Below, one piece after another: positions 9,005 to 17,076 of a DNA stretch of 41,113 nucleotides; position 1 is the stretch's first letter, and each line of letters starts with the position of its first letter. The translations under genes and the position numbers were made by a program. This DNA comes from Acinetobacter pollinis (GTDB taxonomy: Bacteria; Pseudomonadota; Gammaproteobacteria; Pseudomonadales; Moraxellaceae), in NCBI RefSeq assembly GCF_015627175.1, contig NZ_VTDQ01000021.1, forward strand, positions 1 to 41,113, given 5' to 3'. Below the pieces are notes generated by a model that worked only from the letters and a program-made list of their open reading frames with translations, had not been told where the DNA came from and did no database searches.

Positions 9005-9769
9005 TTATTGTTCCCATACACTATTTTGTACTTCTTTAATAGGTTGTTGAATTTCCAATGGAAACAAATTACGGAAATTTGATTTTTCGTCCACAATAAC
9101 ATCAACCATCTTGGTAATATCCATATCTTCTGGATATTGCTCTTGATCAAATGATGGGTTGTCATGGTTAATCATAGAATGTTCAGGATGATGCCATGCA
9201 TTCGATGCCTCTGTCATTCGATCATTAAAACCAGTCGCATATGGTCCTGGATTAATTGTTGCAATCGTTACACCGAAAGGTTCGACCTCTTGTTTCAATG
9301 CCTGTGCAGCAGCTTCTAGAGCGTGTTTTGAACCACAATATGCACCATATTTCTCAAGAGAAATAATGCCACCTATAGACGATATGAACACAACTCTACC
9401 TGATTTCTTTTCCATAAAACGACGAACTATCTTTTGTGTCAATTCAATAGTAGAGAAAAAATTAACTTCAAATTGGTTTCTTAATACCTGATTTGGCATA
9501 TCAACCAATGATCCACCTTCACCAATTCCAGCATTATTAACCAAAATATCGAGATCTAAATGACTCACATAGTTCTGATCAATAGAACTACAAATATCGA
9601 GCTTAAATACATTTGCCTTTAGATTATTTTCTAAAAGCGTATTCTTTAGCGTAGTAATCTGGCTTGCAATTTCTACACCTGCATAAACATCATATCCACG
9701 TTTAGCAAGCTCAATAGTATAAAGTTTACCAAAACCACTACCCGCACCAGTCACTAAAACTTTTTTCAT
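9005..9769 (-). CDS. Short-chain dehydrogenase/reductase
   Basis: A 254-residue classical SDR that would oxidise or reduce an unknown alcohol/carbonyl substrate with NAD(P). Visible are VTGAGSGFG (residues 6-14), LDILVNNAG (73-81), catalytic Ser131, Tyr144 and Lys148 in YGAYCGSKHA, and NPGPYATGFND after the active site. The ATG at 9769 follows AGGAG. It lies 11 nt after the GlcG-like gene on the same strand, forming a two-gene operon behind a palindromic operator. Substrate is not predictable; the pairing with a GlcG-like protein is common in accessory operons. Confidence 0.9.
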   Translation of the reverse strand: MKKVLVTGAGSGFGKLYTIELAKRGYDVYAGVEIASQITTLKNTLLENNLKANVFKLDICSSIDQNYVSHLDLDILVNNAGIGEGGSLVDMPNQVLRNQFEVNFFSTIELTQKIVRRFMEKKSGRVVFISSIGGIISLEKYGAYCGSKHALEAAAQALKQEVEPFGVTIATINPGPYATGFNDRMTEASNAWHHPEHSMINHDNPSFDQEQYPEDMDITKMVDVIVDEKSNFRNLFPLEIQQPIKEVQNSVWEQ

Positions 9770-9780
9770 TTTATATCTCC

Positions 9781-10164
9781 TCAGTCTAAGTAGTTTGCAA
9801 GTTGATTTACGATATCTAGATCTTTATGTGGATCACTCGATGAAATGCCTAAAAAATATTTTATTCCTGAAGTACTTGAAACCACTTTTCCTCCAGGAAT
9901 AAAACAGTAGGCTTTAGAAACCAAAGGCATATCACCTAAAGATTTCAATAATCTATAGATTTCATGATTGTCATGACTAAACTCATAAGCTGTAACTGCT
10001 TTTTTTTCAGCCAATTCAATACTGCAAGGTCTAATTTCACCGATTCTAATAAAGAATTCTTTTTGTCCTTTCTCATTAAGAATAGACATGCAAAACCCTA
10101 CTTCTAGTTCAGTTGCTAAAGCTTTTGCTTGTTCAATTAAATCGCATGTATCTAAATTCATCAT
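9781..10164 (-). CDS. GlcG/HbpS-like heme-binding family protein (DUF336)
   Basis: A 127-residue protein with the GlcG/HbpS fold signature: a helix followed by EKKAVTAYEFSHDN, then a loop and PGGKVVSSTSGIKYFLGISSS near the C-terminus, corresponding to the usual GG-(I/V)P-I-x-GAIGVSG region. In this protein the glycine-rich end is divergent (GIKYFLGISSSDPHKD), so ligand binding may differ. The start may be the first or second of two adjacent ATGs (10164 or 10161), behind GAGG. It is the first gene of an operon with the SDR at 9005-9769. Members bind heme, corrinoids or act as partners of oxidoreductases, but the function here is unknown. Confidence 0.6.
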   Translation of the reverse strand: MMNLDTCDLIEQAKALATELEVGFCMSILNEKGQKEFFIRIGEIRPCSIELAEKKAVTAYEFSHDNHEIYRLLKSLGDMPLVSKAYCFIPGGKVVSSTSGIKYFLGISSSDPHKDLDIVNQLANYLD

Positions 10165-10274
10165 TCAAAAGGCCTCTTCTTCATAAGGATCTAATGACCA
10201 ACTCACGTAAGTTTCTAAAAAAGAAATCAATTAATAGAAACCTTAGTTAAATAACAATAATGTTAACTTTTTCT

Positions 10275-10296
10275 AATGTTAGTAAATACTAACATT
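10275..10296. promoter_or_regulatory. 22-bp operator palindrome upstream of the GlcG/SDR operon
   Basis: AATGTTAGTA and TACTAACATT are perfect 10-bp arms around a central AA. The site is about 110 bp upstream of the minus-strand GlcG-like gene and 140 bp upstream of parA. Its size and symmetry fit a dimeric TetR-, HxlR- or LysR-type repressor site. The TetR gene at 11586-12152 is a candidate, but no copy of the palindrome was seen near it. Confidence 0.65.
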
Positions 10297-10383
10297 AATG
10301 TCAAGTTTATTTAAAAATCTACTTTCAAGATCTCTTATTTTTATTATTTCTAAAATTGTATATTTTGTATTAATACCCATTTA

Positions 10384-10427
10384 TTTAGAACTAAATTAGA
10401 ATTATATTAGTTTTAATTTAGTTCTAA
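10384..10427. repeat. Inverted centromere-like repeats upstream of parA
   Basis: TTTAGAACTAAATTA (10384-10398) and its near reverse complement TAATTTAGTTCTAA (10414-10427) sit 13-55 bp before parA. The same element recurs after parB (11321-11356). Such arrays on both sides of a parA/parB pair are typical parS sites and autorepression operators bound by the small RHH partner. Confidence 0.7.
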
Positions 10428-10439
10428 TATGAAACCAAA

Positions 10440-11069
10440 ATGATACTACTTATTGGAAGCCAAAAAGGTGGATGTGGAAAGTCTACCATTGCTATTAATA
10501 TTGCTGCTTACCTAGCAGATGCAGGTAAAGATGTTGTGTTAGTAGATGCAGATCGACAACAAAGTTCAGCAAATTGGGTAAAAGATCGCGATGAAACTTC
10601 ACTCAATAAAGTACATTGTGTACAGCGTTATGATGATGTCAAAACAACATTGAAGGATTTATATACTCGTTATGAATACATTGTTGTAGATGTTGCAGGG
10701 CATGATAGTAAGGAACTAAGAACTGCTATGCTCGCTGCAGATAAAATTATTGTACCGTTTAGACCCTCCCAATTTGACCTAGATACATTGCCACATTTGA
10801 CAGAAGTCATTGAACAAGCACAGTCATTTAATGAAAAATTGAAAGCATATGGGTTATTAACATTAGCACCGACTCATCCAACAGTTTCAGAAGTTCAACA
10901 AGCGAATGAATACTTATCGGATTTCCCAACTTTTATTGCACTTCAATCTATTATTCATGATCGTAAGATTTATCGAGATTCTATTTCTGAGGGTAAAGGG
11001 GTTATTGAATCCAATAATTTGAAAGCAAGAGATGAATTTAATGCATTAATGAAGGAAATTTTGAAATGA
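10440..11069 (+). CDS. parA: ParA-type partition ATPase
   Basis: A 209-residue ParA/MinD-family ATPase of the short (type Ib) class, which moves plasmid copies apart by ATP-dependent DNA binding. The deviant Walker A is KGGCGKST (residues 9-16) with its signature lysine Lys9; VVLVDADRQQSSANW gives Walker A-prime, and YIVVDVAGHDS Walker B. There is no N-terminal HTH, so the partner protein probably does the operator binding. A five-codon mini-ORF ATGAAACCAAAATGA overlaps the start, and there is no clear Shine-Dalgarno sequence, so translation may be coupled. The stop overlaps the next gene by 4 nt. Confidence 0.95.
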   Translation: MILLIGSQKGGCGKSTIAINIAAYLADAGKDVVLVDADRQQSSANWVKDRDETSLNKVHCVQRYDDVKTTLKDLYTRYEYIVVDVAGHDSKELRTAMLAADKIIVPFRPSQFDLDTLPHLTEVIEQAQSFNEKLKAYGLLTLAPTHPTVSEVQQANEYLSDFPTFIALQSIIHDRKIYRDSISEGKGVIESNNLKARDEFNALMKEILK

Positions 11070-11305
11070 TTAAAAAAAGAGAAACATCTAAACAAAGTTT
11101 AGACATAGATACCTTTATCAATGGATCTTCTTCAGAAGAAAAATATTTAGAAATAAAAGACCCTAAAGCACCGAGAAAATATAAAAATCACACTCTACCC
11201 ATGAATGAATATGAATATGATCTGCTTAAATCATTGGCAGAAAAATATGGTCAGACTCATAGTGGAATTATTCGATACGCATTAAAAGCTCTGAATGAAA
11301 AATAG
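11066..11305 (+). CDS. parB: Small partition partner protein (RHH, ParB/ParG-like)
   Basis: A 79-residue basic protein overlapping parA by ATGA. It has a flexible charged N-terminal half (residues 1-40, KKRETSKQSLDIDTF) and a C-terminal ribbon-helix-helix: HTLPMNEYEYDLLKSLAEKYGQTHSGIIRYALKAL. In type Ib systems such a protein binds the centromere repeats and stimulates ParA, while the N-terminal tail carries an arginine finger. It is flanked by AT-rich repeats matching those before parA. The RHH call is by pattern, not by alignment, but the context makes the role likely. The gene symbol is functional, not a claim of homology to classical ParB. Confidence 0.85.
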   Translation: MIKKRETSKQSLDIDTFINGSSSEEKYLEIKDPKAPRKYKNHTLPMNEYEYDLLKSLAEKYGQTHSGIIRYALKALNEK

Positions 11306-11365
11306 AACTAATTTGCATCTAATTTAGCTCTAAATTAAAACCAATTTAGAACTAAATTAAAACCA
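11303..11365. repeat. Centromere-like repeats downstream of parB
   Basis: This stretch contains AATTTAGCTCTAAATTA, ATTTAGAACTAAATTA and a 13-nt direct repeat TAAATTAAAACCA twice, 21 bp apart. They match the elements upstream of parA. A parS array split around the operon is the simplest reading. Confidence 0.6.
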
Positions 11366-11458
11366 AAATATTAAATAAATATTTTATCTTTTTCTAGAAT
11401 AAAGAGCTTATAGAAAAGTAGTTCATTCTATTAAGTATACTCTAAGACAAGAAATTAA

Positions 11459-11498
11459 AGCTCTTCAAACAATGTCTTTTACAATCGTCTGAAGAGCT
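11459..11498 (+). terminator. Probable terminator of the parAB operon
   Basis: AGCTCTTCA and TGAAGAGCT form a 9-bp perfect stem around a 22-nt loop, followed by ATTTTAT on the plus strand. It sits between parB and the facing TetR gene. The long loop and short T-run make it a weak-to-moderate terminator. Confidence 0.45.
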
Positions 11499-11585
11499 AT
11501 TTTATGGTATGGATAAAATAGAAATTAACTTTATAATTTTTCAAAATTCATCAATTTGTCTTATAGAATAAAATATAGGTATTTA

Positions 11586-12152
11586 TTATTTGCAATTATT
11601 TTTATAAGTTCTTCTAATTAGATCCTGCTTACATTTCACAGTCTGTGTTAAGTCTACAATCTCAGTAACGCTTTGAAGCCATAATCCTTCATTTGCTAAT
11701 CGAATTATTCCTAACTCTGCAGAATCATCTGTACTTTGATAAAAATCTAACTTAGATTTTAGCCATTTCCCAAAGATTGAGTTAAATTTTTTATCTGTAA
11801 TCATCGTCATACTTAATGCAGACCATGGACTCACCAATCCATCAATTTCCTCCATAAACGTAATATGTATGTATGCTCTTGTAAACTTTCCATATTCCGT
11901 ATCATCATTTGAAATAATCTCTTCAACTTTGCGATTTAGATGACGAATAATTTCATGAATCATTTCTTCTATTAAAATATCTTTATTTGCAAAATGATGA
12001 TATATCCCCCCCTTGGTAACCCCAACCCCATTTGCAACACTTTGAAGAGATATACCAGAAATTCCTTTCTCTGAAGCTAATATAATTGTCTGTTCAATGA
12101 TGCGTTTACGAATAATTTCAGGTTGTTTCTTAGGTTGTTGGATTTCTTTCAT
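11586..12152 (-). CDS. TetR/AcrR family transcriptional regulator
   Basis: A 188-residue TetR regulator. The N-terminal HTH (about residues 18-64) reads RIIEQTIILASEKGISGISLQSVANGVGVTKGGIYHHFANKDILIEEM, whose last part is the diagnostic recognition helix and Y-HHF-NK motif. The remainder is a ligand-binding helical domain. The ATG at 12152 is chosen because AAGGT lies 7 nt upstream; a longer frame to 12260 encodes a cysteine-rich tail that looks spurious. It stands alone on the minus strand, downstream of the TDT transporter, 700 bp away. Its targets may be the nearby transporter/MesXD genes or the GlcG/SDR operon. Its inducer is unknown. Confidence 0.92.
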   Translation of the reverse strand: MKEIQQPKKQPEIIRKRIIEQTIILASEKGISGISLQSVANGVGVTKGGIYHHFANKDILIEEMIHEIIRHLNRKVEEIISNDDTEYGKFTRAYIHITFMEEIDGLVSPWSALSMTMITDKKFNSIFGKWLKSKLDFYQSTDDSAELGIIRLANEGLWLQSVTEIVDLTQTVKCKQDLIRRTYKNNCK

Positions 12153-12765
12153 TGAGTGACCTTCATATTCACAGAGCATATTCATAATGACGCAGAGATT
12201 ATAAACCTCTACACACAAGCACAGGAGTGCCAAAACATCATTTACACATAAAATAATCAATCATAGAAATTAAAATAAATGGCATAGCTGGATCTTTGAA
12301 TAATCTATGATATACATCAGATACGACATCAATTCAATCAGAATCTGTTGCATCTCTATTTTAAAAGATAGGGTAGATTCATCACATGCGACCTATGACG
12401 TAACAAATTAAAGGTTAAGCGTTTTAATCTTTATGGTCTTTACGCCTTATCTAGTTTAAAGCATCTTCATCGTCATAAAGCTAAATAATCATTCTTAAGA
12501 GTTAGTAAAGAGAAAAGTAATTTTTTAAATAAAAATGGTCAAAATAAGCACAACAATATTTTTATTATATAAATAATACAGAAATCTGTTGAAAATTACA
12601 TACTGTTACAAAGTGATTTTCAATATAGATCAATTAGATAAAAAATAGTATTAATAAAAAATAGACAAAATTGTCTGTTTAGTCTGTTCAATGCTTTAAA
12701 AATTTACTATTCTAAATCTGCCCAATAAATAAAACATAATTAGAACTACACATAAGAGGGTGGGC
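12153..12765. other. Gene-free stretch between TetR and the TDT transporter
   Basis: About 610 bp with no convincing ORF. The segment around 12330-12480 is less AT-rich than its surroundings and may be a relic of a lost element, but I could not recognise a transposase or inverted terminal repeats. The rest contains poly-A/T tracts. The TetR promoter must lie at the left end. Confidence 0.4.
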
Positions 12766-12806
12766 ATGAACAATCCGATCTATTTGAAATAGATCGGATT
12801 GTTCAT
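12766..12806. repeat. 41-nt perfect palindrome (20-bp arms)
   Basis: The left arm ATGAACAATCCGATCTATTT is followed by one G and then its exact reverse complement. It lies 58 bp beyond the stop of the minus-strand TDT transporter. As RNA it would form a very stable hairpin; the plus-strand side is followed by TTTACTTTT and the minus-strand side lacks a T-run. On the plus strand, AGAGGGTGGGC precedes its first ATG, which opens an 8-codon frame (MNNPIYLK) ending inside the palindrome. It is most simply a terminator or a regulator site. Confidence 0.7.
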
Positions 12807-12863
12807 TTACTTTTAGAAGTTTCCTTTCTAATACCAATAAATTGATTGTTCATATCTTGACGA

Positions 12864-13988
12864 CTACGATGAGTACTTATTTAACTCAGCGATAAGGCAT
12901 GGAGAAACAAATAGGGTCTTATGGTAAGCACCCAGTATCGTTTTAAATATTACAACTAACCATATAATGATTGTCAAAATTATCAATAAATACGCAATAT
13001 ATTGAATTGGCTGTAAGCTAATTTGACGACCTAACTCCAAGATAGCTAAATTATAAACACCTAATGGAAATGTAAGTGCCCACCATCCTAAATTAAAGTT
13101 TAAATGCTGATTTCTTTGTCTGTAAATTGTGAATAATGCAATTATAAACCACCAGAAACCAAAACCAATTAAAATTAAACTGCCTAGTATGCCAAAATAA
13201 TGCATAAATTCGCCCAATTTTGCCATATGAATAGGATTTAGTACCTGAGGAGCCTGTTTACCCAATAGAAGAATCGAAAGTGCTCCTGTTCCTATAGGAC
13301 CAAGTGCTAAGCATCCAGAAATCGTCATGCTTTGCTCAGGTAATTTATGCAATGCCATTCTTAAAAATAAAATAGCTAAAATACAAAAGGCAGGTAGTAC
13401 AGACAGTCCCCACAACATGTAACTTCCAATAAGAACTGTTAATGCGTGTCCATGAGAAAGGTGGTTTGTTAAAAGAAGTCCCCCTGAACTGGCTGCAACC
13501 TCAGCTGTGACAATAGGAAGAAGCCAAACAGCCGTCATGGTCTTTAACTCATGATTTTGTCGGGTGAACATCATTGCTGGAACGAAAAGAGAAACCAGTA
13601 TTGCTAAGAAAACATCTAAATACCACAAATTTTGTGCAATAAAGATCATCTGATTATTCAGTAAATTAGATCCATACTTTAAGCAACCATTAATAATAGT
13701 TGCTAATCCCATTGGAATTGCACCTAGAAAAAAAAGCATTTGAGAATGGTTTAAGATCAGTTTTGCTTCTTGATAAAAATAAATCCATCTTGCTGCATAC
13801 ATTCCTGAAAATAGAATAAATAGCAATATATTTAAGATCCAAAGCAATGTACCTACAAAGAAAAATACATCGTGTAGAAATGGTAGCTCTGAAATAGACA
13901 AAGAGACGATTCCTGTCCCCATTGTGACAGTAAACCAATTCGGTGTGAAATGTCTGATTATATTGAGTTTCAGATTAAATTTATTCAT
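12864..13988 (-). CDS. TDT-family transporter (TehA/SLAC1/SSU1-like)
   Basis: A 374-residue integral membrane protein with about 10 hydrophobic segments. The N-terminal FTPNWFTVTMGTGIVS and the C-terminal GWWALTFPLGVYNLAI are hallmarks of the tellurite-resistance/dicarboxylate (TDT) family, which includes TehA, the malate permease Mae1 and the sulfite exporter Ssu1. GFGFWWFIIALFTIY precedes the last domain. It is the last gene of a minus-strand run mesX-mesD-flavin reductase-transporter, with 140 nt before it. Given the sulfur-amino-acid neighbours, sulfite or a small organic anion is a plausible substrate, but this is only inference. No truncation is seen. Confidence 0.85.
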   Translation of the reverse strand: MNKFNLKLNIIRHFTPNWFTVTMGTGIVSLSISELPFLHDVFFFVGTLLWILNILLFILFSGMYAARWIYFYQEAKLILNHSQMLFFLGAIPMGLATIINGCLKYGSNLLNNQMIFIAQNLWYLDVFLAILVSLFVPAMMFTRQNHELKTMTAVWLLPIVTAEVAASSGGLLLTNHLSHGHALTVLIGSYMLWGLSVLPAFCILAILFLRMALHKLPEQSMTISGCLALGPIGTGALSILLLGKQAPQVLNPIHMAKLGEFMHYFGILGSLILIGFGFWWFIIALFTIYRQRNQHLNFNLGWWALTFPLGVYNLAILELGRQISLQPIQYIAYLLIILTIIIWLVVIFKTILGAYHKTLFVSPCLIAELNKYSS

Positions 13989-14130
13989 TTAGTATTCCTA
14001 AATAAGGAAGTTAGATAAATAATAAACTCAATCTAATATCAAATAAATTGATAATATTTAATTTTAAAAACAAGAAAAACTTATATTAAAGTACTATTAA
14101 TTGCATTATCACATAAATTTATAGTTTAAA

Positions 14131-14622
14131 TTATGAAACTTTTTTTTGACCAACATGATGATATGCACGGTTAAAATATACTAGACTTCGATCATGATCA
14201 CTTTGCTGAAGTGCAACAATACGACAAATAAATATTGTATGTGTACCAACTTCCTGAATCTGATCAATTTCACAATCAAAACTTACGAGCGCATCTTCTA
14301 AAACAGGAGCACCTGTCTTTAAGGTAGTCCAATGACCACAAGCAAAACGCTCTTCTGGCGTCATCTTAGAGGAAAACGCTTTAGAAATATGTTGATGATC
14401 TGCTTTGAGTACATTGACTGTAAGAATTTTATTTTCTACAAAATACTGATGTGAACTAGAAGCTTTATTCATACAAACCAGTAGTGTAGGTGGCGTATCT
14501 GTCACGCTACATACTGCAGATGCTGTGAATCCATAACGACCAGATGCACCTATCGTAGTAATTACATTAACTGCACTTGTTAATAATGACATTGCATTTC
14601 TAAAGTCTGTTACTTCAACCAT
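14131..14622 (-). CDS. NAD(P)H:flavin reductase (HpaC/RutF-like)
   Basis: A 163-residue flavin reductase-like protein that would supply reduced FMN or FAD to an oxygenase. The FMN-binding split-barrel signatures are visible: TTIGASGRYGFTASAVCSVTDTPPTLLVCMNKASSSH in the N-terminal third, then LTVNVLKADHQHISKAFSSK, VSFDCEIDQIQEVGTHTIFICRIV and the final HHVG. It is directly downstream of mesD and mesX on the same strand, and MesX is thought to be an oxygenase, so this protein is its likely flavin supplier. The start ATG at 14622 follows AGGAACAGGTC. A hairpin lies in the 120-nt gap before it. Confidence 0.88.
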   Translation of the reverse strand: MVEVTDFRNAMSLLTSAVNVITTIGASGRYGFTASAVCSVTDTPPTLLVCMNKASSSHQYFVENKILTVNVLKADHQHISKAFSSKMTPEERFACGHWTTLKTGAPVLEDALVSFDCEIDQIQEVGTHTIFICRIVALQQSDHDRSLVYFNRAYHHVGQKKVS

Positions 14623-14660
14623 GACCTGTTCCTAGATTCTACATTTTCTTTAGCATTTGA

Positions 14661-14689
14661 TCTTACCGCATGATTCTCATACGGTAAGA
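14661..14689 (-). promoter_or_regulatory. Hairpin/palindrome between mesD and the flavin reductase
   Basis: Two 13-nt arms, TCTTACCGCATGA and TCATACGGTAAGA, pair with a single mismatch around a 3-nt loop. No T-run follows on the minus strand, so termination is unlikely. It may be an mRNA processing or stabilising element inside the operon, or an operator; the core CCGTAT also appears in a palindrome at 18370-18388. Confidence 0.5.
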
Positions 14690-14742
14690 ATATAATTTAA
14701 ATTAAGTATTTATAGATATAATCAAACCAAAATACTTATCTT

Positions 14743-15774
14743 TTACTGACTCAGGAGCTCTTTTCTTACAATCTCAGCACCTGCAGTAAGTGCTTGAAGC
14801 TTACCTCTTGCAACAGCACGAGGTAGAGGTGCCATACCACAATTTGTACATGGATAAAGCTTATCTGCATCTACAAACTGAAGTGCTTTTCGTAATGTAT
14901 CGGCAACTTCTTCAGGTGTTTCAATGGTATGTGTTGCAACATCAATGGCACCGACCATCACTTTTTTGCCTCGAATGAGCTCCAATAAATCCATTGGAAC
15001 ACGAGAGTTATGGCATTCTAAAGAAATAATATCTATATTTGATTGTTGAAGTTTAGGAAAAGCTTCTTCGTACTGTCTCCATTCAGATCCTAAAGTTTTT
15101 TTCCAATCTGTGTTGGCCTTAATACCATACCCATAACAAATATGTACAGCTGTTTCACACTTGAGTCCTTCAATGGCTCTTTCTAATGTTGCAATACCCC
15201 AATCATTAACTTCATCAAAAAAGACATTAAATGCTGGTTCATCAAACTGAATGATATCTACACCTGCTGCCTCTAATTCTTTTGCTTCTTGGTTCAGAAT
15301 TTTGGCAAATTCCCAAGCTAGCTTTTCACGGCTTTTATAGTGGTTATCATAAAGGGTATCAATCATTGTCATTGGGCCAGGAAGCGCCCATTTTATTGGC
15401 TGGTCTGTTTGCTGACGCAAGAATTTAGCATCTTCAACAAAAACAGGCTTTTGACGAGATACAGCACCAACAACTGTAGGTACACTTGCATCATAACGAT
15501 CACGAATTTTTACAGTTTCTCTTTTTTCGAAATCTACACCATTTAAGTGTTCAATAAACGTCGTTACAAAATGCTGTCGAGATTGCTCACCATCACTCAC
15601 AATATCAATGCCCGCGTGTTGCTGTTCCTGTAGCGAAAGGCGCAAGGCATCTTGTTTGCCTTCAACCAATTCATCGCCATCCAATTTCCAAGGTGACCAA
15701 AGTTTTTCAGGTTGTGCTAACCAAGATGGTTTTGGTAGGCTGCCAGCGGTCGAGGTAGGTAGTAATTTTTTCAT
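14743..15774 (-). CDS. mesD: Folate-independent methionine synthase (MesD, core-MetE type)
   Basis: A 343-residue protein that corresponds only to the C-terminal catalytic half of cobalamin-independent MetE; it should methylate homocysteine to methionine without the folate-binding N-terminal domain. The expected zinc ligands are His211 and Cys213 (AVHICYG), Glu253 (SLECHNSR) and Cys312 (TNCGMAPLPR). The N-terminal STAGSLPKPSWL and FDEPAF are also typical. A TTG at 15780 extends it by two codons; the ATG at 15774 is preferred. It follows mesX by 31 nt, the arrangement described for the MesD/MesX pair of Acinetobacter. The physiological methyl donor of this family is not settled, to my knowledge. 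Confidence 0.9.
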   Translation of the reverse strand: MKKLLPTSTAGSLPKPSWLAQPEKLWSPWKLDGDELVEGKQDALRLSLQEQQHAGIDIVSDGEQSRQHFVTTFIEHLNGVDFEKRETVKIRDRYDASVPTVVGAVSRQKPVFVEDAKFLRQQTDQPIKWALPGPMTMIDTLYDNHYKSREKLAWEFAKILNQEAKELEAAGVDIIQFDEPAFNVFFDEVNDWGIATLERAIEGLKCETAVHICYGYGIKANTDWKKTLGSEWRQYEEAFPKLQQSNIDIISLECHNSRVPMDLLELIRGKKVMVGAIDVATHTIETPEEVADTLRKALQFVDADKLYPCTNCGMAPLPRAVARGKLQALTAGAEIVRKELLSQ

Positions 15775-15805
15775 AATCAATCTTCTATATTTTCATCTTG
15801 GTATG

Positions 15806-16783
15806 TTAGAGCGTGTAATTTGTAGCCCACTGTTCAAGAACATTTTTATAAGGTTTAATAAATTGCTCTTCAGTAAACTTTCCTTGTTTAACAGCCAATT
15901 GACTACGCTCTTCTCTGTCATAAACAATTTGGGTCAATGAATAATCTGAATTCTTAAGGCTTGGTTGATAAACACTACTTGCTATATTATTTGCATTATA
16001 GATTTCTGGTCTATAAATTCTTTGGAATGTTTCCATTGCACTTATTGTCCCGATCAACTCAAGATTACTATAATCACTTAAAAGATCTCCACGGAAATAA
16101 AATGCAAGTGGAGCGACACTCCCCTTAGGCATAAAATAACGTACTTTCAAGCCCATCTTCGCAAAATATTGATCTGTCAGAGAAAAATCATCTTGCTTAT
16201 ATTCAACACCAAGGACTGGATGAACATTTGCTGTTTTATGATAAGTTTTTGTTGTAGATACACTTAAGCAAATGACAGGTGACTTACTAAAATTATTTGT
16301 ATAAGTCTGAGAATTTACAAATGCTTTGAATATTTTTCCATGTAAATCGCCATAATTTTCTGGAACAGAGAATTTAGGTTGATCTTTATTGTGTTCTAAA
16401 AGCAGTACACTAAAGTCGTAATCACGTACATAAGAAGAAAAATTATTTCCAATGATTCCTTCAATACGCTGATTATTTTTATGATCAATAATATTAGTTT
16501 GTAAGATTTCAATCGTTGGAAATGTCTTACCATTACCTTCAATGTCAATATCAACTGAAATAATATCAAGCTCAAGGGTATAACGATCTCCTTGAGGATT
16601 ATCCCAATCTGCTAAAGCATTAAAACGATTATTCATCATATTTAAAGTATTGCGTAGATTTTCTTCACGACTCTCGCCTCTAGCTAAGTTCGCAAAGTTA
16701 GTTGTGATACGAGTATTATCTGAAGGGCGATAATTTTCATCGAAACGAATACTTTTAATCGTAAATGTAAATTCTTTAGTCAT
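15806..16783 (-). CDS. mesX: MesX, DUF1852 putative oxygenase for methionine synthesis
   Basis: A 325-residue protein of the DUF1852 family, recognised by MTKEFTFTIKSIRFDENYRPSD, NFANLARG, RYTLELDIISV and the C-terminal FQRIYRPEIYNANNI. In Acinetobacter MesX is required together with MesD for folate-independent methionine synthesis and is proposed to be an oxygen-dependent enzyme that helps supply the methyl group. It is first in the minus-strand order mesX-mesD-flavin reductase, which fits an oxygenase plus flavin supplier. No signal peptide or membrane segment is seen. No SAM riboswitch was recognised in the 290 nt upstream, so its control is unknown. Confidence 0.88.
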   Translation of the reverse strand: MTKEFTFTIKSIRFDENYRPSDNTRITTNFANLARGESREENLRNTLNMMNNRFNALADWDNPQGDRYTLELDIISVDIDIEGNGKTFPTIEILQTNIIDHKNNQRIEGIIGNNFSSYVRDYDFSVLLLEHNKDQPKFSVPENYGDLHGKIFKAFVNSQTYTNNFSKSPVICLSVSTTKTYHKTANVHPVLGVEYKQDDFSLTDQYFAKMGLKVRYFMPKGSVAPLAFYFRGDLLSDYSNLELIGTISAMETFQRIYRPEIYNANNIASSVYQPSLKNSDYSLTQIVYDREERSQLAVKQGKFTEEQFIKPYKNVLEQWATNYTL

Positions 16784-17076
16784 TGTGATCTCACACCCTA
16801 ATTTCTACGCTAAAACCTAAATTTGTTGATGAACTCTTTTTCAGTATAAATATAAGGCAAAGTAAATAGTAAATAACCATTGATACCTAAGAGTATGATT
16901 TTATTTATACCTGAATCATTAGATGAATAAAAATGATTTTATTTCATATGATTGTGAATAAAATTCATCATTGAGAGAAAAATACTATTAAACTCAAAAT
17001 TTTGGATGGAAAAATTTCATATAAACCATAAAACTAGTTGTAAAAATCTAAAAAAGAGAGGCGTCTACTTGTATTT

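Noticed and set aside
12153..12260. N-terminal extension of the TetR regulator
   Set aside because: The extra 36 residues are cysteine-rich and unlike TetR proteins, and the internal ATG has a good Shine-Dalgarno sequence.
12330..12480. Insertion sequence remnant
   Set aside because: The local composition differs and a GAATCTGTTGCAT stretch faintly recalls IS6-type ends, but no transposase fragment or matching inverted end was found.
16784..17076. SAM or other riboswitch before mesX
   Set aside because: No conserved hairpins or terminator were recognisable in this AT-rich stretch.
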